From assembly GCA_024641925.1 (NCBI GenBank), contig JAHECB010000011.1, positions 1 through 36,096 on the forward strand: DNA of 36,096 nt, given 5' to 3'. The translations under genes and the position numbers were made by a program. Origin of the DNA: Betaproteobacteria bacterium. Lineage in GTDB: Bacteria > Pseudomonadota > Gammaproteobacteria > Burkholderiales > Burkholderiaceae_C. Under the pieces are notes generated by a model. That model was not told the DNA's origin, did not search any database, and saw only the letters and a program-made list of their open reading frames with translations. Position 1 is the first letter of the stretch, and each line of letters begins with the position of its first letter. Below, piece by piece: positions 1 through 9,545 of the stretch.

Positions 1-212
1 ATCACCAGCCCCAGGAAAAACGCCACCCCCATGCCCACCTTGCGGGGCTGGTGCACGGCCCAGAACATCAGCACCACCATCAGCAGGTCGGGCATGCCCG
101 GCTGGCGGCCCAAGGGCAGGCAGTTGAAGGCCAGCGCCAGAAACAGCGACGAGGCCACAAAGATCGGCTTGGCCGGCAGCAGCAGCTGGTTGATGCCGCG
201 GGGCGTGATCAT
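1..212 (-). CDS. mreD: Rod shape-determining protein MreD (N-terminal part, cut by window edge)
   Basis: Inner-membrane component of the MreBCD elongasome, which guides lateral peptidoglycan synthesis. Only the first 70 or so residues are present; the gene runs off the left edge. The start is MITPRGINQLLLPAKPIF, followed by a hydrophobic helix (roughly residues 19-37) and a second one near residues 45-70, as expected for this small polytopic protein. The ATG at 212 overlaps the mreC TGA in an ATGA arrangement, which argues for translational coupling and fixes the start. Identity rests largely on position after mreB and mreC plus the hydrophobic pattern; MreD sequences diverge strongly between families. 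Confidence 0.9.
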   Translation of the reverse strand, partial: MITPRGINQLLLPAKPIFVASSLFLALAFNCLPLGRQPGMPDLLMVVLMFWAVHQPRKVGMGVAFFLGLV

Positions 213-1162
213 GGCGCGCCTTCGATCTTGCCCGTGCGCTTGGGCGTGGTCAGTTGTCGCTCCGCGGGGACCTCATCCGTTTCGGGTTCGGGCCGCCGGG
301 CGGGCATCTGGTCCGACAGCGGCGCCAGCAGCAGCACATGCCGCACGCCTTCGATGGCCGCTGCGGGCTGCACCTGCACCCGTGCAAAGCCGCTTTCGGG
401 TCGTCGGATAACGCCGGTCACGGTGCCGACTGCCAGCCCCGCAGGGTAGACGCCGTCCAGGCCTCCGGTTTGCAAGGGGTCACCCACCTCGACGTCGGTG
501 TCCACCGACAGGTACCGCAGTTCCAGGCGTGAGCCGCGGTCGGCGCCCCCGTAGACGACGCTGCGCTGGCGTGTGCGGGTGTTGACGACCGGAATCGCGG
601 CGTCCTTGTCCACCAGCAGCGTGGCCTCTGCCGTCAGCGGGAAGACGCGGGTCACCTGCCCCAACACGCCGGCTTCATTGACCACGGGCGACCCGGCCAC
701 GAGGCCGTGCTGGCTGCCACGGTTCAGGGTGACGCGGCGCGAATAAGGGTCGGCGGCCTCATACAAGACCTCGGCTGCCAGGGTCTGGGCCTGCAACGCC
801 GGGCCCAGTTCCAACAGGGCCCGCAGGCGGGCGTTTTCGATCGCCAACTGTTCCGCCCGGTTGGCCCGCTCGGACAGCGCGGACAGCCGGGTATTGGCGG
901 CTTGGGCCGCCTGCTGTGCGGCGTGCAGGCCTTGCACATAGCTGGCCGCGCTGCGCACCATGTCCACCGGCACCAGCAGCACGCGTTGCAACGGGTACAG
1001 CGCCGTGGCAACAGCGGCTCGCAAAGGGTCCACCATGCGCCAGCGCACGTCGGCCACCATCAGCAGCAGCGCCAACGCGGCCAACACGGTCAGCTTGCTC
1101 AGCGCCGAGGGGCCTTGGTGGAAAAACCGCGGCGGTTGTCGGTCCAGAGAGCCTACGGGCAT
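209..1162 (-). CDS. mreC: Cell shape-determining protein MreC
   Basis: Bitopic periplasmic scaffold that links cytoplasmic MreB to the penicillin-binding proteins of the elongasome. The 317-residue protein begins MPVGSLDRQPPRFFHQGPSA, the short cytoplasmic N-terminus typical of betaproteobacterial MreC. One transmembrane helix follows at about residues 22-42, then an alanine-rich coiled coil near 75-120, then the beta-domain core (about 125-275) with glycine-rich segments such as NRGSQHGLVAGSPVV. The C-terminal tail after about 280 is charged and variable, as usual. It lies 57 bp downstream of mreB and overlaps mreD by 4 bp, so the three genes form one operon. Confidence 0.96.
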   Translation of the reverse strand: MPVGSLDRQPPRFFHQGPSALSKLTVLAALALLLMVADVRWRMVDPLRAAVATALYPLQRVLLVPVDMVRSAASYVQGLHAAQQAAQAANTRLSALSERANRAEQLAIENARLRALLELGPALQAQTLAAEVLYEAADPYSRRVTLNRGSQHGLVAGSPVVNEAGVLGQVTRVFPLTAEATLLVDKDAAIPVVNTRTRQRSVVYGGADRGSRLELRYLSVDTDVEVGDPLQTGGLDGVYPAGLAVGTVTGVIRRPESGFARVQVQPAAAIEGVRHVLLLAPLSDQMPARRPEPETDEVPAERQLTTPKRTGKIEGAP

Positions 1163-1219
1163 GGCGGCAAATCACGCAATCTCAACGCGGGCCGGCACAG
1201 GCGTGGCGCCAGGCCGCAC

Positions 1220-2561
<1,342 letters not shown>

Positions 2562-2857
2562 ATGTCCCTGAAACCCGAAGATGTCAGCCGCATCGCCCAC
2601 CTGGCCAGGCTGGAACTCAACCCGGCACAATCGCAGCAGATGCTGACGCGGCTGAACGACTTCTTTCAGATTGTCGAGCAGATGAGTGCCGTTGACACCC
2701 GCGGCGTTGAGCCGCTGTACACGCCCTTGTCGGCCGTGCACGAGGTGGCATTGCGCCTGCGAGATGACGTGGTGACCGAAGCCGACGACCGTCAGGCCAA
2801 CCAGCGCAGTGCGCCGCGGGTTGAAGACGGCCTGTTCCTGGTGCCCAAGGTGATCGA

Positions 2858-2861
<4 letters not shown>
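2562..2861 (+). CDS. gatC: Asp-tRNA(Asn)/Glu-tRNA(Gln) amidotransferase subunit C
   Basis: Small subunit of GatCAB, which converts misacylated Glu-tRNA(Gln) and/or Asp-tRNA(Asn) to the correct aminoacyl-tRNA; GatC wraps around GatA and stabilises the complex. The 99-residue product starts [19 protein letters not shown], the canonical GatC opening, and contains [17 protein letters not shown] and ends LFLVPKVIE, matching the family C-terminus. An upstream in-frame TTG at 2550 would add four residues, but the ATG at 2562 fits homologues. Its TGA overlaps the gatA ATG (ATGA). Confidence 0.97.
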
Positions 2862-4407
<1,546 letters not shown>

Positions 4408-4411
<4 letters not shown>

Positions 4412-5859
4412 ACGCGCCCGCCTTGACCCGAGGTTTTGAGGTCGTCATCGGCCTGGAAACACACGCCCAGCTGTCCACGGTCAGCAAGATCTTCAGCGGC
4501 GCTTCCACGCACTTTGGCGCCGCACCGAATACCCAGGCCTGTGCCGTGGACCTGGCTTTGCCGGGCACGCTGCCGGTGATGAACCGGGGCGCAGTGGAAC
4601 GTGCCATCAAGTTCGGTCTGGCCGTGGGTGCCAAGGTGGCGCCGCTGTCCATTTTTGCGCGCAAGAACTACTTCTACCCCGACCTGCCCAAGGGTTACCA
4701 GATCAGCCAGTACGAGATTCCGGTGGTGCAGGGTGGCCAGGTGGGTTTCATGCTTGATGGCCAGCAGCGCACCGTGCGGCTGACCCGCGCCCACCTGGAA
4801 GAAGACGCCGGCAAGAGCCTGCACGAAGACTTTGCCGGTGCCACCGGCATCGACCTGAACCGCGCCGGCACGCCGCTGCTGGAAATCGTCAGCGAGCCCG
4901 ACATGCGCAGCAGCGCCGAGGCCGTGGAATACGCCAAGGCCTTGCACGCGCTGGTCGTGTGGCTGGGCATCTGCGACGGCAACATGCAGGAAGGCAGCTT
5001 CCGCTGCGATGCCAACGTGTCGGTGCGCCGCCCGGGCGCGGCGCTGGGCACGCGGCGCGAGATCAAGAACCTGAACAGCTTCCGCTTCCTGCAGCAGGCC
5101 ATCGATTTCGAAGTGCAGTGGCAGATCGACCGCCTGGAAGACGGCCTGAGCGTTCATCAAGCCACCGTGCTGTTCAACCCTGACAGCGGCGAAACGCGGG
5201 CCATGCGTAGCAAGGAAGACGCACATGACTACCGTTATTTTCCTGATCCCGACTTGCCGCCCCTGGTGATTTCGCCGGACTGGATCGACCAGGTCCGACA
5301 GCAGATGCCCGAGTTGCCTGCAGCCATGGCCCAGCGCTTTGAGCAGCAAGACGGCCTGCCGGCGCAGGACGCCTTGTTGATGACGCAGAGCCTGGCCTTT
5401 GCGCTCTACTACGAAGCCGTTCGTGACGCCTGCAAACAACCCAAGCTGGCGGCCAACTGGCTGATGGGCGAGGTGGCCAAGCGCTTGAATGCGCAGGGCC
5501 TGGAGATCGGTGCGGCACCGCTGTCGGCGGCGTCACTGGCCGCGCTGATCGGCCGCGTGGCCGACGGCACCGTATCCAACAGCGGTGCGCGTCAGGTCTT
5601 CGAGGCCTTGTGGCAAGACCCATCCGCTGAGGTCGACGCCGTGATCGAGTCCAAAGGCCTGCAGCAAATGCGCGACAGTGGCGCCTTGCAGGCCATCGTG
5701 GACGAGGTGCTGCAGGCCAATGCCAAATCAGTGGAAGAGTTTCGCGCCGGCAAGGACAAGGCCTTCAACGCGCTCGTGGGGCAGGTCATGAAAGCCAGCA
5801 AGGGCAAAGCCAACCCCACGCAGGCGGCCGAGTTGTTGCGCAGGGCATTGGGCGCCTGA
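4408..5859 (+). CDS. gatB: Asp-tRNA(Asn)/Glu-tRNA(Gln) amidotransferase subunit B
   Basis: Kinase/transamidase subunit of GatCAB, which phosphorylates the misacylated glutamate or aspartate and amidates it. The 483-residue protein begins with GTG inside a GTGA overlap with gatA. Family motifs are clear: [14 protein letters not shown] near residue 9, [18 protein letters not shown] near 90, HLEEDAGKS near 130, [14 protein letters not shown] near 155, the [13 protein letters not shown] segment near 275, and the C-terminal YqeY/tail domain ([18 protein letters not shown]) that contacts tRNA. No GlnRS or AsnRS gene is in view, so which tRNA is served cannot be told from the window. Confidence 0.98.
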
Positions 5860-5881
5860 GCCGGGCCTGAGGCCGCAGTCT

Positions 5882-6610
5882 TCAGCGCCCCGGTTTGTTG
5901 GCGGGCGCCGAGGTCGCCGGCACCAACAGCATGGCTTGGTCCTTTGCGCTCAAGGTGCCCGGGGCTGCGCCGGCCCACAGGCGGCGCAGCCGCTCCAGTT
6001 CGGCGTCGTAGAGGCTGTTGATGCGGTCCATTTCGGCGGCCTGGTTGGCCGCCGCCGACTTTTGCGCATCCATCGCGGCGTCGTTGGCGTCCAGTGCGTT
6101 TTTCAGCTTGGGCGGCAGCTTCTTGCCTTGGTAGAACTCCATCTCGTTCAGCAAGGGTTGGCGCTGCTGCGCCAGATCTCGCAGGCGCGCCTGGGTGGCA
6201 CGCACCGCCAGTCGCACCGAGTCCAGTGCCGACTCCCGCGCACGCTGGTGCGTCACTTCGTCGGGGTAGCGTGCCACCAGGTTGCGGTCGCGACGGGTGG
6301 CGTCCAGCCGCGCCAGGCGGGCCTCATTTTCGGCGCGCTCGCGCGTTTCTTTTGCCAGTTTTTCCTCTGCCGTCAAGGTCGGTGGCAGGACAGTGCGCAC
6401 ACTGCCGTCGCGATTGAGCATTTGCTGTTCCGTACCGGTGCACTCGGCTATCGGTCGGTCAGAGGTGAGCTTTCGCCCCCTTTTGTCAACGCAGGTGTAG
6501 ATACCGGCCCAGGCGTCGCCTGCGCACAGCAGCAACAGCGGCGCTGCCCATGCCAACAGCAAGAGCCTGCGGTGGATCTGTCGGGACGATGGCCTGATCA
6601 AGCCCTGCAT
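5882..6610 (-). CDS. DUF4124-type secreted protein with coiled coil
   Basis: Function unknown. The 242-residue product has a signal peptide (basic start, hydrophobic core LLLLAWAAPLLLLCAGDAWA, cleavage near residue 35) followed at once by the DUF4124 pattern GIYTCVDKRGRKLTSDRP with its paired Cys region. Residues about 80-220 are charged, Ala/Arg/Glu-rich and predicted to form a long coiled coil. The ATG at 6610 abuts the pyrE TGA with no gap, so it is probably translated from the pyrE transcript. It converges on gatB, leaving only 22 bp, within which a short GGCC-TGA-GGCC hairpin lies. Proteins of this type are common in Burkholderiales, with no established role known to me. Confidence 0.85.
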   Translation of the reverse strand: MQGLIRPSSRQIHRRLLLLAWAAPLLLLCAGDAWAGIYTCVDKRGRKLTSDRPIAECTGTEQQMLNRDGSVRTVLPPTLTAEEKLAKETRERAENEARLARLDATRRDRNLVARYPDEVTHQRARESALDSVRLAVRATQARLRDLAQQRQPLLNEMEFYQGKKLPPKLKNALDANDAAMDAQKSAAANQAAEMDRINSLYDAELERLRRLWAGAAPGTLSAKDQAMLLVPATSAPANKPGR

Positions 6611-7288
6611 TCACACTCCAAACTGCTGACGATAGGCCAGGACGGGCGCCGCGTAGGCGGCCAAGTGGTCATCGCGCGCATTTTGCAGATAGTGCAACAG
6701 GTCTTGCAGTGTGGCAATGGCTGCCACGGGCAGATGCAGGGTCTGCGTGATGTACTGCACCGCGCTCAGTGGCGAATCCACACCGTTGTGGGCCGCCCGT
6801 TCCTGGCGGTCCAGTGCGATGACCACGCCGCAGGGCGTGGCACCCGCCTTGGTGATCATGGCGATGGACTCGCGCACCGACGTGCCCGCGGAGATGACGT
6901 CGTCGATGATCAGCACACGCCCGGCCACCGGCGCGCCCACCAATTGCCCGCCTTCGCCATGGTCCTTGGCTTCTTTGCGGTTGTAGGCAAAAGGCCGGTT
7001 GTGGCCCATGCGGGCCAGCGCCACGGCCACCGCGCTGGCCAGCGTGATGCCTTTGTAGGCCGGGCCAAACAGCATGTCGAAGTCCAGGCCCGAGGCCAGC
7101 AGCCGCCGTGCATAAAATTCGGCCACGCGACCCAGTGTGTTGCCGTCGCAAAATTGGCCAGCATTGAAGAAGTAGGGCGACAGCCGCCCGGCCTTGGTTT
7201 TGAATTCACCAAAACGCAGCACGTCGGCTGCCACTGCAAACTCGACAAATTCCTGGGCCAGATCGGGGTCGTCGGGGGTTTGTTTCAC
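6611..7288 (-). CDS. pyrE: Orotate phosphoribosyltransferase
   Basis: Transfers the ribose-phosphate of PRPP to orotate to make OMP in de novo pyrimidine synthesis. The 225-residue protein has the OPRT fold: GEFKTKAGRLSPYFFNAG near residue 30 (substrate loop), LFGPAYKGITLASAVAVAL near 75, the flexible catalytic loop with YNRKEAKDHGEGG near 110, and the PRPP-binding motif VLIIDDVISAGTS near 130. The start is GTG at 7288, with an AAGGA Shine-Dalgarno seven bases upstream; longer readings would run into xth. It is followed without a gap by the DUF4124 gene and is head to head with xth. Confidence 0.96.
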   Translation of the reverse strand: MKQTPDDPDLAQEFVEFAVAADVLRFGEFKTKAGRLSPYFFNAGQFCDGNTLGRVAEFYARRLLASGLDFDMLFGPAYKGITLASAVAVALARMGHNRPFAYNRKEAKDHGEGGQLVGAPVAGRVLIIDDVISAGTSVRESIAMITKAGATPCGVVIALDRQERAAHNGVDSPLSAVQYITQTLHLPVAAIATLQDLLHYLQNARDDHLAAYAAPVLAYRQQFGV

Positions 7289-7300
7289 CAGGGGTTCCTT
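7289..7300. promoter_or_regulatory. 12-bp gap with back-to-back ribosome binding sites
   Basis: The whole space between the divergent GTG of pyrE and TTG of xth is CAGGGGTTCCTT. It reads as AGGGG in front of xth on the plus strand and as AAGGA in front of pyrE on the minus strand, so it holds a Shine-Dalgarno for each gene and nothing else. Any promoter for either gene must therefore lie inside the coding region of the other. Confidence 0.7.
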
Positions 7301-8092
7301 TTGGCCTTCAGACTGATCACGCTCAACCTCAATGGCATCCGTTCGGCTGCCAGCAAGGGCTTCGCCGAATGGGCCTTGAAAGCGCGCCCGGATTGTATGG
7401 GGGTGCAGGAAGTCAAGGCCCAGTCCGACGACCTGGACAATGCTTCGCTGCACCGGCTGGACAAGCTGCAGGGGCACTTTCACTTTGCGCAGAAAAAGGG
7501 CTACTCCGGCGTGGGCCTTTACAGCCGCAAGGCACCCAGCGACGTACTGGTGGGTTTTGGCACTGACGAGTTCGACGCTGAAGGCCGCTGGATCGAAACC
7601 CGTTTTGACACGCCGGCGCGCAAGCTCAGCATCATCAGCTGTTACTTTCCCAGCGGCAGCAGCGGCCCCGAGCGGCAAGCGGCCAAGTTTCGCTTTCTGG
7701 CGCACATGTACCCGCACCTGATGCGCTTGAAAGCCGAACGTGAGTTCATTCTGGTCGGCGACGTCAACATCGCGCACCAGGCCATCGACTTGAAAAACTG
7801 GCGCAGCAACCAGAAAAACAGCGGCTTCACGCCCGAAGAGCGCGACTGGATGACCCGGCTGCTGACCGAAGGGGGACTGGTCGACGTGTTTCGCACGCTG
7901 AACCCCAAGCCCGAGCAATACACCTGGTGGAGCAATCGCGGCCAGGCCTGGGCCAACAACGTGGGCTGGCGGCTGGACTATCACCTGGCGACGCCTGGTG
8001 TGGCGGCACTGGCCAAACGCGAAGAAATCTACCTTGACCAGCGCTTCTCCGACCACGCGCCGCTGATCATCGACTACGATTTCAAGCTCTGA
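7301..8092 (+). CDS. xth: Exodeoxyribonuclease III / AP endonuclease
   Basis: Base-excision-repair nuclease of the ExoIII (EEP) superfamily; it cuts at abasic sites and trims 3' ends. With the TTG start at 7301 the product has 263 residues and begins (M)AFRLITLNLNGIRSAASKGF, the normal ExoIII N-terminus; no better start exists downstream. Catalytic motifs are present: MGVQEVKAQ (metal-binding Glu, near residue 35), the ILVGDVNIAHQAIDLKN segment (Asp-Asn pair, near 150), WRLDYHLAT (near 228) and RFSDHAPLIIDY (Asp-His, near 250). An AGGGG Shine-Dalgarno sits in the 12-bp gap to pyrE. The last 117 bp of the gene are repeated downstream at 8418-8534. Confidence 0.95.
   Translation: MAFRLITLNLNGIRSAASKGFAEWALKARPDCMGVQEVKAQSDDLDNASLHRLDKLQGHFHFAQKKGYSGVGLYSRKAPSDVLVGFGTDEFDAEGRWIETRFDTPARKLSIISCYFPSGSSGPERQAAKFRFLAHMYPHLMRLKAEREFILVGDVNIAHQAIDLKNWRSNQKNSGFTPEERDWMTRLLTEGGLVDVFRTLNPKPEQYTWWSNRGQAWANNVGWRLDYHLATPGVAALAKREEIYLDQRFSDHAPLIIDYDFKL
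7976..8092 (+). repeat. Left copy of a 117-bp direct repeat (3' end of xth)
   Basis: These bases encode the last 38 residues and stop of xth. They recur at 8418-8534 in the same orientation with 7 mismatches and no gap, about 94% identity by eye. Four of the five differences after the central block are clustered in the last 20 bp. A central run of 49 bases (from AAATCTACC to ATCATCGA) is identical in both copies. The arrangement resembles a gene-end attachment site duplicated by an integrative element. Confidence 0.85.
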
Positions 8093-8417
8093 AATGGGCA
8101 ATCAGGGGCGAGGGTCAAGCTTCACTGGCGACGCCTCTGGGGCGGTCGGCCAGGGTGGCTGCAATATGGTGTTCAACCGACCTTGGGCCTATGGCGCCGG
8201 GGGTCAGATCCCGCTGCTTATGGAGAGCTCTCCATAAGCAGCGAGGGCTGTCGTCTGACTCGGCGCGATCAGCGACCGGTCCCGGCCAGACTGCCGACTT
8301 TCACTGGGCAGCGCTGGCACGCAGCCACCTTGATGCAAGGGAACCGAGGTTCGACCCCGGTGGCGCTCGCCCAGCACCCGTCAGATTCCGGTATCGCTGT
8401 AGGTTCTTTGTGCGAGT
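8093..8417. other. Non-coding spacer between the two copies of the xth 3' end
   Basis: No credible gene. The 325 bp contain a perfect 32-bp palindrome (8212-8243) and, at 8126-8136, a third copy of TGGCGACGCCT, an 11-mer that also lies inside both 117-bp repeats (7986-7996 and 8428-8438). Short open frames exist on both strands, but one is open only through the palindrome and none resembles a known family. The spacer may be the remains of an inserted element; no integrase or transposase sequence was recognised. Confidence 0.5.
8212..8243. repeat. Perfect 32-bp palindrome
   Basis: Each arm is 16 bp (left arm CGCTGCTTATGGAGAG) and the arms meet with no spacer, centred between 8227 and 8228. 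Beyond it a second, gapped pairing is possible between GTCAGA on the left and TCTGAC on the right. There is no T run, so it is not an intrinsic terminator. It could be a binding site for a dimeric protein, a recombination or transfer site, or an element terminus; the sequence does not decide. Confidence 0.85.
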
Positions 8418-8534
8418 GACTATCACCTGGCGACGCCTGGTGTGGCGGCATTGGCCAAACGCGAACAAATCTACCTTGACCAGCGCTTCTCCGACCACGC
8501 GCCGCTGATCATCGATGACGACTTCAGGCTTTGA
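8418..8534 (+). pseudogene. Duplicated 3' fragment of xth (right repeat copy)
   Basis: A second, promoterless copy of the last 38 codons of xth, still open and ending at TGA 8534. Compared with the intact gene it has three amino-acid changes (Glu to Gln, Tyr to Asp, Lys to Arg) and four silent ones. The dominance of silent and conservative changes suggests the copy came from a functional xth allele, perhaps of a related strain, rather than decaying in place after a simple duplication. It lacks every catalytic motif except the RFSDHAPL segment, so it is not functional as a nuclease. Confidence 0.8.
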
Positions 8535-8712
8535 ACCCGCGCTTTCAGCAGAGGGAGTGTCGGGTCGCCTGTCGAGACCGGGTTGAGCTTGCCAGCGGCA
8601 GGCCGTAACGGCCTGCGAGCGCCTTCATCGTTTCGCTACAGGGAGCGCAGCGGCCGCAGACGCACGCCACGAAACAGTTGAGCGACGTCGTGCGCATCGC
8701 GTTTGGCAAGCA
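8535..8712. other. Unassigned stretch with a REP-like hairpin
   Basis: No gene was recognised on either strand. At 8598-8616 GCAGGCCGT and ACGGCCTGC form a perfect 9-bp inverted repeat around a single A. The rest is GC-rich with short open frames interrupted by stops. The segment sits between the xth fragment and the sterol-desaturase remnant and probably belongs to the same rearranged patch. Confidence 0.4.
8598..8616. repeat. 19-bp palindrome, GCAGGCCGT-A-ACGGCCTGC
   Basis: Perfect inverted repeat with a one-base centre. It has the size and composition of REP-type extragenic palindromes or of a small regulator site. Only one copy was noticed in the window, so membership of a repeat family is not shown. 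Confidence 0.6.
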
Positions 8713-9190
8713 TTGCAAGCCAGGCTGGCCCCCTTGAGCCTGTGGGGCCGCGTGTTCAAGCTCGGCTTTCTGGCGTTGATGCTTGCGGCTGCACCCGCGC
8801 TGGCCTGGACGACCGAGCACTTCTTGCTGCGGCTGGCCGCATGGGCCATCCTGGCCCTGCTGCTGGCACAGCTCGCCTTTGTGGGGTACCGCGCGGGCCG
8901 TGGCCTATACCCCGGCATGTGTGCCAGGGCTCTGTGCCGCCGGCGCTGTATGCCTGCCTGGCCTGCGTGTCCAACCACGCCGTCTTCATCCAAGCCAATC
9001 TGCGCTGGCGCTTCCCGGTGCTGCGCTGGTTGATCGCAACACCCGAGTTCCACCACGGGCGCCACCGTTCGGACGTGGAAGGCATCGACAAGAACTTCGC
9101 CAGTGCGCTGCCGATGTAGGACGGGTTGTTTTGCACGGCGCATCCGCCGGACCACTGGCCGCACCACTACGGCACCGTGGGCGTTGGTGC
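8713..9190 (+). pseudogene. Degraded sterol desaturase / fatty acid hydroxylase-type gene
   Basis: The region 8937-9190, read in one frame, gives SNHAVFIQANLRWRFPVLRW, then LIATPEFHHGRHRSDVEGID, NKNFASALPM-type sequence and, after an in-frame TAG at 9117-9119, DGLFCTAHPPDHWPHHYG. This is the C-terminal part of the FA_hydroxylase (sterol desaturase) superfamily, a di-iron membrane oxygenase. The usual FHHWHH-type histidine box reads FHHGRH here. The upstream hydrophobic stretch at 8713-8930 (LGFLALMLAAAPALAWTTEH) lies in a different frame and the central histidine boxes are missing. A frameshift, an internal loss and a nonsense codon together make this a pseudogene. The family call for the C-terminal part is fairly secure; the origin of the N-terminal part is not. 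Confidence 0.72.
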
Positions 9191-9356
9191 TGCGCAACAA
9201 AGCGCCCGACCTACCGAGGCGCTCCGGGGCTGCCCGCCCGCCCGTACGCCTGGAAGCCGCATCTGATGCCTGGACTGGGCATCCTGTAGCCGACAGGCCC
9301 GAGCGCGCCGTCGATCCGGCGCACCGATCATGGAGTCCGGCAGTGACCGCCACCCG
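9191..9356. other. Unassigned stretch upstream of the glucanase-transporter gene
   Basis: Follows the sterol-desaturase remnant. No gene, repeat or convincing promoter was recognised before the first LacI-type operator. Confidence 0.4.
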
Positions 9357-9370
9357 AGAAAGCGCTTTCA
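9357..9370. promoter_or_regulatory. LacI/GalR-type operator, upstream site
   Basis: GAAAGCGCTTTC at 9358-9369 is a perfect 12-bp palindrome with the central CG/GC core and A-rich/T-rich arms typical of LacI-family operators. It lies about 180 bp before the start of the GPH-GH17 gene. A related site follows 57 bp downstream (centre to centre). No LacI-family regulator gene is in the window. Confidence 0.6.
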
Positions 9371-9414
9371 CCCTCGTCTAAACACCGATCGACGCGCCAG
9401 CTTCCTGCGGCGAA

Positions 9415-9426
9415 GATAGCGCTTTC
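9415..9426. promoter_or_regulatory. LacI/GalR-type operator, downstream site
   Basis: GATAGCGCTTTC shares eleven of twelve bases with the upstream perfect site GAAAGCGCTTTC, with one arm degenerate. Two sites of the same kind in front of a sugar-transport gene point to repression by a sugar-responsive LacI-type protein, possibly with looping. The site is inferred from sequence only. Confidence 0.5.
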
Positions 9427-9545
9427 AAGTCACCCGAGGCTGTCCGCCCATCCAACATGCCGTTCAAGGCAGCCATGCCCGCTGGCCGCCCGCGACATGC
9501 CGTCATCCAACGCACGTTTGTGTGCCGCAGAACAGAAAGCCGATC

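Noticed and set aside
5936-8092. One continuous 718-codon open frame on the plus strand
   Set aside because: Its first two-thirds run antisense through the DUF4124 gene and pyrE; only the xth part has family motifs and a sensible start.
8212-8243. Palindrome as the intrinsic terminator of xth
   Set aside because: It lies 120 bp after the stop, has no loop and no T tract on either strand.
8318-8375. A GGTTCGACCCC stretch resembling a tRNA T-loop
   Set aside because: The T-stem does not pair beyond two bases and no acceptor, D or anticodon arm could be drawn.
8183-8419. A 78-codon open frame between the xth repeats
   Set aside because: It is open on both strands through the palindrome, has no recognisable similarity and no ribosome binding site.
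8545-8700. Minus-strand fragment that faintly recalled an IS110-type transposase
   Set aside because: The resemblance is a few residues only and frames are broken; no DEDD motif or IS end was found.
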